This document shows positions 5,236 through 9,451 of a DNA stretch of 9,451 nt, piece after piece (position 1 is the stretch's first letter; each line of letters starts with the position of its first letter). This DNA comes from Ilumatobacteraceae bacterium (lineage in GTDB: Bacteria > Actinomycetota > Acidimicrobiia > Acidimicrobiales > Ilumatobacteraceae). The notes under the pieces were generated by a model that had not been told where the DNA came from, made no database searches, and was given only the letters and a program-made list of their open reading frames with translations. The stretch lies in NCBI GenBank assembly GCA_025464045.1, contig JAODBQ010000323.1, forward strand, positions 1 through 9,451. Direction: 5' to 3'. The position numbers and the translations under genes were made by a program.

Positions 5236-7674
5236 ATGGACGACTCGAACACCACAACTCGCGAACCCGTGCTCCCGCTCGTCGGCGTGCGGGTGCTGGA
5301 ATGCGGTGACACCATCGCCGCCGCGTACACCGGGCGGCTGCTGGCGGACCTCGGCGCCGACGTGGTCAAGGTCGAGCCGCGTGCCGGTGACGCACTGCGC
5401 CACCTCGGCCCCTACGTCGGCAACCGTCCCGACATCGAGTCGAGTGCCGGCTTCGGGTACTTCCACGCCGGGAAGCGCTCGGTCGTCATCGACCGCACCG
5501 ACGCGGCGCGCGGCGACCTCCTGCGGTCGCTCGCCGCGGCGACCGACGTCGTCATCCGCTCCACCCGCGACGGTGCCGACTGGATCACCGACGACGAGTT
5601 GGCAGTCATCGAGCAGGCGAACCCCGGCCTGGTGGTCGCCGACATCTCCACCTGGGGTCGCGGCGCTGCCGATCACTCCACCTCCGACCTGATCGCGCTG
5701 GCCGCGGGCGGGCTGCTGTCGGTCAACGGCACCGACGCCGTCGCCGCGAAGTCGGTACCGCTGCGCTACCGCGGCGAGTTCTCGTCCATCCACGCCGCGT
5801 GCGACGCCGCCCTTGCCGTGCTCGGCGCGCTGCACGCCCGTCTGGTCGACGGCCGCGGTCAGCGGCTCGACATCTCCGCCCAGGCCGCCACGGCGGCGAT
5901 CCTCGCCACGGCGATGTCGACGTTCCTCTACACCGGTCAGACGCCGGTGCGCGACGGCGTGCGCGGCGTCGCCCCGTGGGGCTTCTACACGTGCAGCGAC
6001 GGCTTCGTGCTGCTCCAGGTCACCGAGGACCCGCAGTGGTTCAACCTGCGCCGGGTCATCGGCGAGCCGGAGTGGGCGCAGCCCGACGTGTTCGACACGA
6101 CGGCGATGCGCGCCGAGCTCCACGACGTCATCGATCCGCTGCTCGAGGAAGCACTCGGCGCGTTCACGGTCGACGAGTTCCTCGAGGCGTGCCAGCGCGA
6201 GGGCGTCGCCGCGGCACGCGTCCAGGACGCGAACGACCTGTTGAACTGGCCGCACCTCCAGGCGCGCAACTACTTCACCCCGATCGAGTTCGCGGCGCGC
6301 GACGATCTCGAGGTCGTCGCGCCGACGCCACCGTGGCGGTTCGCGTTCACGCCGTCGGCGAAGGAGGCGCGGATCAGTCCCGCGCTCGGTGCCGACGAGG
6401 AGGCGGTCGTGGCCGAGTGGCAGCCGCGCCGCGCCGCCGATCAGCTCGGTGATCCGCTGCACGGTCCCGCACCGCTCGGCGGTCTGCGCGTCATCGACAT
6501 GACCTGGGTGTGGGCCGGGCCGTTCTGCGCGACGCAGTTCGCCCACCTCGGCGCCGACGTGATCAAGTTCGAGTCGACGAGCCGCATCGACGTCACCCGC
6601 CGTCTCGGGCCGTTCGCCGGCACCGAGATCGGGATCAACCGGTCCGGCTACTTCAACCAGTACAACCAGGGCAAGCGCAGCGTCGTGCTCGACGTCAAAG
6701 ACCCGCGTGGCCTGGCCGCCCTGAAGCAGATCGTCGCCACCGCCGACCTGATCATCGACAACATGCGCCCCGGTGCGCTCGCCCGGATGGGCCTGCCGAT
6801 GGAGGAGCTGCGCGCCCTCAACCCGAAGATCGTCGCGGTCGCGATGAGTGGCTTCGGCGAGGACGGCCCGGAACGGGACCGGATGGCGTACGGCTCGATC
6901 ATCGACGCACTCTCCGGCGTCGCCGCCTCGAACGGCGCGCCGGGCGGCGGTCCGACCGACTTCCCGATGTCACTGCCCGATCCGGCAGCGGGCATCCACG
7001 CCGCGATCGCGGCCGTCGCCGCGCTGTACCGCTCGCGCCAGACCGGTGTCGGTGACCGCGTCGAGGTGTCGATGCTCGAGGCGACGCTCTCGGCGTTCCC
7101 GTGGCCGATGCTCATCGAGGCCGCCGGCGCAGGCCCGGTCGTCGCCGAGGGCAACCGTGACCAGACGATGAGCCCGCACGGCACGTTCCCGTGCGCCGGC
7201 GAGGACTCGTGGGTGGCGATCGCGGCACGCGATGACGACGAGCTCGCGGCACTGGCCGGCGTGCTCGGGCGGCCGGAGCTCGCCAGCGATCCGCGCTTCG
7301 CAACGCTCGCCTCGCGCAAGGCCAACGAGGACGCGCTCGAACGGATCGTCGCGGCGTGGACGATCGAACGTGATCGCCACGACGTTGCCGCGCAGCTGCG
7401 TGCCGCCGGCGTCGCCGCCCAGGCAGTCGGCTCGATGGCCGACGTCGCCGTCGACGCAGTGCTCGAAGCGCGCCAGTTCCTGCAACGGTGCCCGCACCCG
7501 GAGGTCGGCGTTCTCCCGCTCCCGGGACCGCCGTGGATCGCCGGCCGATCACCGATGCGGGCGACCGCCGCCGCGCCGTGCTTCGGACAGCACACGCGTG
7601 AGGTGCTGCACGAGGTGCTCGGGCTCACCGAGGAAGAGATCCAGGCCATGGACGATGAAGGGTTGTTGACATGA
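5236..7674 (+). CDS. Tandem-domain CaiB/BaiF family (class III) CoA-transferase
   Basis: An 812-residue cytoplasmic protein made of two CaiB/BaiF halves; single-domain family members are about 400 residues. Half 1 opens with LVGVRVLE (15-22) and LLADLGADVVKVEPRAGD; half 2 opens with LGGLRVIDMTWVWAGP (414-429) and HLGADVIKFES, with a linker of roughly 385-412. Half 2 carries the family's catalytic-aspartate context, SLPDPAAGIHAAIAAVAAL, with Asp582 as the likely nucleophile. In half 1 the same place reads RGEFSSIHAACDAAL (179-193), so no Asp sits at the aligned position and this half is probably not catalytic. The family moves CoA between carboxylic acids; donor and acceptor here are unknown. 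Start ATG 5236 has only a weak AAAGG site (5222-5226) and lies just before the conserved fold. The stop overlaps a mini-ORF by 4 bp. Lying between livK and livF, it probably activates the imported acid. Confidence 0.92.
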   Translation: MDDSNTTTREPVLPLVGVRVLECGDTIAAAYTGRLLADLGADVVKVEPRAGDALRHLGPYVGNRPDIESSAGFGYFHAGKRSVVIDRTDAARGDLLRSLAAATDVVIRSTRDGADWITDDELAVIEQANPGLVVADISTWGRGAADHSTSDLIALAAGGLLSVNGTDAVAAKSVPLRYRGEFSSIHAACDAALAVLGALHARLVDGRGQRLDISAQAATAAILATAMSTFLYTGQTPVRDGVRGVAPWGFYTCSDGFVLLQVTEDPQWFNLRRVIGEPEWAQPDVFDTTAMRAELHDVIDPLLEEALGAFTVDEFLEACQREGVAAARVQDANDLLNWPHLQARNYFTPIEFAARDDLEVVAPTPPWRFAFTPSAKEARISPALGADEEAVVAEWQPRRAADQLGDPLHGPAPLGGLRVIDMTWVWAGPFCATQFAHLGADVIKFESTSRIDVTRRLGPFAGTEIGINRSGYFNQYNQGKRSVVLDVKDPRGLAALKQIVATADLIIDNMRPGALARMGLPMEELRALNPKIVAVAMSGFGEDGPERDRMAYGSIIDALSGVAASNGAPGGGPTDFPMSLPDPAAGIHAAIAAVAALYRSRQTGVGDRVEVSMLEATLSAFPWPMLIEAAGAGPVVAEGNRDQTMSPHGTFPCAGEDSWVAIAARDDDELAALAGVLGRPELASDPRFATLASRKANEDALERIVAAWTIERDRHDVAAQLRAAGVAAQAVGSMADVAVDAVLEARQFLQRCPHPEVGVLPLPGPPWIAGRSPMRATAAAPCFGQHTREVLHEVLGLTEEEIQAMDDEGLLT
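7657..7662 (+). promoter_or_regulatory. Ribosome binding site for the 31-codon mini-ORF
   Basis: GAAGGG lies 8 nt before the ATG at 7671, inside the end of the CoA-transferase gene. It is a better match to the anti-Shine-Dalgarno sequence than the AGGCGG (7750-7755) that precedes livF, which supports translation starting at the mini-ORF and passing to livF by coupling. Confidence 0.45.
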
Positions 7675-7766
7675 GAGAGCGCGGCGAACGGATCATCGAG
7701 CACCCTCGTCCGGTGCGCGGCACCGAGTCGGTCATCGCTGGATCGCCGCAGGCGGTGTCCCGATGA
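7671..7766 (+). CDS. 31-residue mini-ORF of unknown function, coupled to both neighbours
   Basis: ATG at 7671 overlaps the CoA-transferase stop as ATGA, and the TGA at 7764-7766 overlaps the livF start as ATGA. The 31-residue product begins MRERGERIIEHPRPV and continues with a polar stretch ending in SPQAVSR; it has six Arg and four Glu and no membrane span or signal. I recognise no family. It exactly fills the 88-bp gap between two genes of one operon, has a GAAGGG site 8 nt upstream, and livF itself has only a weak site, so it may serve to carry ribosomes to livF. A chance open frame in high-GC DNA is the main alternative; ORFs of this length are common by chance, but one joined to both neighbours by ATGA is less so. 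Confidence 0.4.
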   Translation: MRERGERIIEHPRPVRGTESVIAGSPQAVSR

Positions 7767-8482
7767 CCGATGGTCGCGTGCTCGATGTGCAGGGGCTGCA
7801 GGCCGGCTACGGGCAGGTCACGGTCCTGCGCGACGTGGGGCTCTACGTCGATCCCGGCGAGGTCGTGGTCGTGCTCGGCGCGAACGGCGCCGGCAAGACG
7901 ACGACGCTCCGCGCGATCTGCCAGAGCGTGTGGACCAAGGGTTCGATCCGCGTCACCGGGCGCGAGATGCGTGGCAAGGACACGGCCGACGTCGTGCGCG
8001 CCGGCGTCGCCCACGTCCCGCAGGGGCGCGGCACGTTCAACGACCTGACGGTGCTCGACAACCTCGAGGTCGGCGCGTACGTGCGTCGCGATCGCAAGAA
8101 CGTCAACGCCGACATCGAGCTGTGGTTCTCGATCTTCCCGCGCCTCGAGCAGCGCAAGTACCAGCGCGCCGGCAGCCTGTCCGGCGGCGAGCAGCAGATG
8201 CTCGCCGTCGCCAGGGCGCTGATGAGCCGGCCGAAGCTGCTGCTGCTGGACGAGCCGTCACTCGGGCTCGCCCCACTGATCTCCCAGGACCTGTTCCGCC
8301 ACTTCGGGGCGATCAACCGCGAGCAGGGCGTGACGATGCTCGTCGTCGAGCAGAACGCGAACCTCGCGTTCGCGATCGCGCATCGCGCGTACGTGCTCGA
8401 GGCGGGGATGGTCTCGACCTCGGGCAGCGCCGCGGAGCTGCGCGAGGACGACGCAGTGCGCCGCGCCTACCTCGGCGTCTGA
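7763..8482 (+). CDS. livF: LivF-like ATP-binding protein of the ABC importer
   Basis: A 239-residue cytoplasmic ATPase, the usual length for LivF. Motifs are Walker A GANGAGKTT (39-47), Q-loop Gln87 in HVPQGRG, the LivF-typical FNDLTVLDNLEVGAY after it, signature LSGGEQQ (139-145), Walker B LLLLDEP (159-165) and SLGLAP. At the switch position the sequence reads VVEQN, with Gln in place of the usual His; this is the normal LivF pattern. The C-terminus RRAYLGV is also typical. Start ATG 7763 overlaps the mini-ORF stop as ATGA, with a partial AGGCGG site 7 nt upstream. It is the partner of LivG, here separated from livG-H-M-K by the CoA-transferase gene, whereas livF and livG are often adjacent. 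A short bulged stem at 8486-8503 follows the stop; it is too weak to call as a terminator. Confidence 0.94.
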   Translation: MTDGRVLDVQGLQAGYGQVTVLRDVGLYVDPGEVVVVLGANGAGKTTTLRAICQSVWTKGSIRVTGREMRGKDTADVVRAGVAHVPQGRGTFNDLTVLDNLEVGAYVRRDRKNVNADIELWFSIFPRLEQRKYQRAGSLSGGEQQMLAVARALMSRPKLLLLDEPSLGLAPLISQDLFRHFGAINREQGVTMLVVEQNANLAFAIAHRAYVLEAGMVSTSGSAAELREDDAVRRAYLGV

Positions 8483-8541
8483 CGCACCGGTCGAGGCGAC
8501 GGTCGGGCAGCGACGACGGCGGACCGCGGCGGGTCAACCTG

Positions 8542-9282
8542 TCAGCGCGTGCCGCTGCCGCGCCCGTTGCGCTTGGCCCGTGCCGGTGAGGCGCTGTGGT
8601 CGTGCTCGGGCGGGCAGCGCAGACCGTTGATCGTGAAGCTGCCGTACGTCCTGGCGATCTCGTCGACGCCGATCTCCTGACCCTCGGAGTACCACATGTA
8701 CACGGTGTTCACCATCGTCAGGATCGCGTTGTTCATCACCCGCGCGTCGAGGTCGAGACAGAACTCGCCTGTGGCCTGACCTTCCTCGATCAGCTCGCGC
8801 GACAGCTGCTCGTAGGCGCGCCGCTCGGCCATCACCAGGCCGCGGCGTTCGGCGCTGAGCGCGTTGTAGTCGGTGTAGAAGACGCGGATCAGCTGGAGGT
8901 TCTTGCCGAACGTGGCGACGTGGCTCTCGACGAGGAACCGCAGCCGATCGCTGGCCGTGCCGCCGAGGACGCGGGTCGCGTCGGCGTTGGCGCTCGCCTG
9001 GGCGTGGATCGTTCGGGTGATGCCGTAGAGCAGGTCCTCCTTGCTGTCGATGTAGTAGTACAGCGAGCCCTTGAGCAGACCGACCTCGTCGGCGATGTCC
9101 TGCAACGATGTGGCCGCGTAGCCCTTGCGGTGGAAGATCTGGGCGGCAGCGCGGTAGATGTCCTCCTCGCGTGCCTGTGCCTTGCGCGTGCTCTTGCGCG
9201 GGCCGCCGGCCTTGCTGTTGCGCGTGCCGTGCATCTCCCGATCCGGCTCGTCGCCGGCTGTGCTGATCGTCCTCGTCGTCAT
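8542..9282 (-). CDS. TetR/AcrR-family transcriptional regulator
   Basis: A 246-residue repressor-type regulator. The N-terminal DNA-binding domain covers about 38-85: an alpha helix with EEDIYRAAAQIFHRKGY, then the helix-turn-helix TSLQDIADEVGLLKGSLYYY (58-77) and the family's closing SKEDLL. The rest is a helical, less conserved ligand-binding and dimer domain, ending in a basic Arg/Lys/Gly tail of about 20 residues. Start choice: ATG at 9282 has GGTGG with a 6-nt spacer; an in-frame ATG at 9312 adds 10 residues but has a poor site, and one at 9234 would also keep the whole domain. It converges on livF, with 59 bp between the stops, and diverges from the gene starting at 9438. TetR proteins near acyl-CoA metabolism genes commonly sense acyl-CoA or related ligands; that role here is inference. 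Confidence 0.9.
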   Translation of the reverse strand: MTTRTISTAGDEPDREMHGTRNSKAGGPRKSTRKAQAREEDIYRAAAQIFHRKGYAATSLQDIADEVGLLKGSLYYYIDSKEDLLYGITRTIHAQASANADATRVLGGTASDRLRFLVESHVATFGKNLQLIRVFYTDYNALSAERRGLVMAERRAYEQLSRELIEEGQATGEFCLDLDARVMNNAILTMVNTVYMWYSEGQEIGVDEIARTYGSFTINGLRCPPEHDHSASPARAKRNGRGSGTR

Positions 9283-9333
9283 TCCACCCCACCCCAGGGC
9301 CGGCGCTGCCATGCCCGTGTCGACCGGAGCGGC

Positions 9334-9339
9334 AGTGTA
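9334..9339 (-). promoter_or_regulatory. Candidate -10 element for the TetR gene
   Basis: Read on the minus strand this is TACACT, matching the TANNNT pattern. It would place transcription start near 9327 and give a leader of about 45 nt to the ATG at 9282, or 15 nt to the one at 9312. No good -35 hexamer is seen about 17 bp further upstream (GACGGC-like sequence only), so the call is tentative. Confidence 0.25.
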
Positions 9340-9366
9340 GAACGGAGGTCGCGGGAGCCGTCTCGC

Positions 9367-9395
9367 CTACGAACATTCTGCCAGCTGTTTGTTAG
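9367..9395. promoter_or_regulatory. Imperfect palindrome between TetR and the divergent gene (candidate operator)
   Basis: The left arm CTACGAACA (9367-9375) and the right arm TGTTTGTTAG (9386-9395) form an inverted repeat: the right arm's complement is CTAACAAACA, sharing the outer CTA and inner AACA blocks with one base of length difference. The region is more A/T-rich than its surroundings. It lies 84 bp from the TetR start and 42 bp from the divergent ATG at 9438, the usual place for a TetR operator controlling both genes. Whether this TetR binds it is inferred. Confidence 0.4.
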
Positions 9396-9437
9396 AAAGG
9401 TCGAGGGGAAACGAGCTCTCGACAGAAGGGAAGACGC

Positions 9438-9451
9438 ATGGACGAGGCACA
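9438..9451 (+). CDS. Start of a divergent gene (3' part outside window)
   Basis: ATG at 9438 begins MDEA and runs off the window after four codons. A good ribosome site, GAAGGG (9425-9430), sits 7 nt upstream, and the upstream interval carries the candidate operator, so this is a credible gene start divergent from the TetR gene. Nothing can be said about the product. Its position makes it the most likely target of the TetR protein. Confidence 0.55.

Noticed and set aside
5080..5238. livK and the CoA-transferase are in the same frame with no further stop across the 51-codon gap, so TAG readthrough could fuse them
   Set aside because: Stops are rare by chance in such C-rich DNA, the gap holds a strong hairpin and there is an ordinary ATG at the expected fold start. 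A secreted lipoprotein fused to a CoA-using enzyme also makes no sense.
5191..6546. A 451-codon minus-strand open frame opposite the CoA-transferase
   Set aside because: Low-complexity Arg/Val/Asp/Gly composition without motifs; the + strand frame has clear CaiB blocks.
8486..8503. A short stem after livF (ACCG-TCG pairing with CGACGGT around a bulged G)
   Set aside because: Only 7 bp with a bulge and a 3-nt loop and no U-tract; such stems are frequent by chance here. Convergent genes do need termination in this region, but this is not strong enough to call.
9401..9422. TCGAG/CTCGA inverted repeat with an internal GAGCTC palindrome before the divergent start
   Set aside because: The arms are only 5 bp and such short palindromes are common; the 9367-9395 repeat is the better operator candidate.

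Overview
The window is high-GC DNA (about two-thirds G+C by eye) with tightly packed genes, ATGA-type stop/start overlaps and strong G/C at third codon positions, which points to an actinobacterium. The lipoprotein, with its Ser/Thr/Ala/Gly-rich linker after the lipobox, and the uptake/CoA-transferase/TetR gene set suggest an environmental actinobacterium, perhaps of the Acidimicrobiia type. That placement is inference from style; there is no rRNA or marker gene here to confirm it.

Layout, left to right. Positions 1-127 are the last 41 codons of an unrecognised + strand gene. A 179-bp gap follows with a perfect 11-bp hairpin. Then comes a branched-chain-amino-acid-type (LIV/HAAT family) ABC importer: livG-like ATPase (307-1149), livH-like permease (1146-2201), livM-like permease (2201-3469) and livK-like lipoprotein (3466-5082), joined by overlaps of 4, 1 and 4 bp. 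A 15-bp hairpin and a C-rich, G-poor spacer separate this block from a large tandem-domain CaiB/BaiF (class III) CoA-transferase (5236-7674). A 31-codon mini-ORF (7671-7766) and the second ATPase, livF-like (7763-8482), follow, again with ATGA overlaps. Convergent to livF is a TetR-family repressor on the minus strand (8542-9282). Beyond it are an intergenic region with an imperfect palindrome and the first four codons of a divergent + strand gene (from 9438).

How it fits together: LivK captures a small ligand outside the cell, LivH/LivM form the channel and LivG/LivF supply ATP hydrolysis. Because the CoA-transferase sits between livK and livF in the same operon, the imported substrate is more likely a carboxylic acid that is activated to its CoA thioester than, or as well as, a branched-chain amino acid. 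The substrate cannot be read from sequence. The TetR protein probably controls itself and the divergent gene; whether it also controls the transport operon is not shown.

No defence system, CRISPR array, tRNA, rRNA, insertion sequence or phage gene was seen. The less ordinary items are the doubly coupled mini-ORF, the CoA-transferase whose N-terminal half lacks the usual catalytic Asp, the hairpin plus C-rich leader inside the operon, and the palindrome in the TetR/divergent-gene interval.
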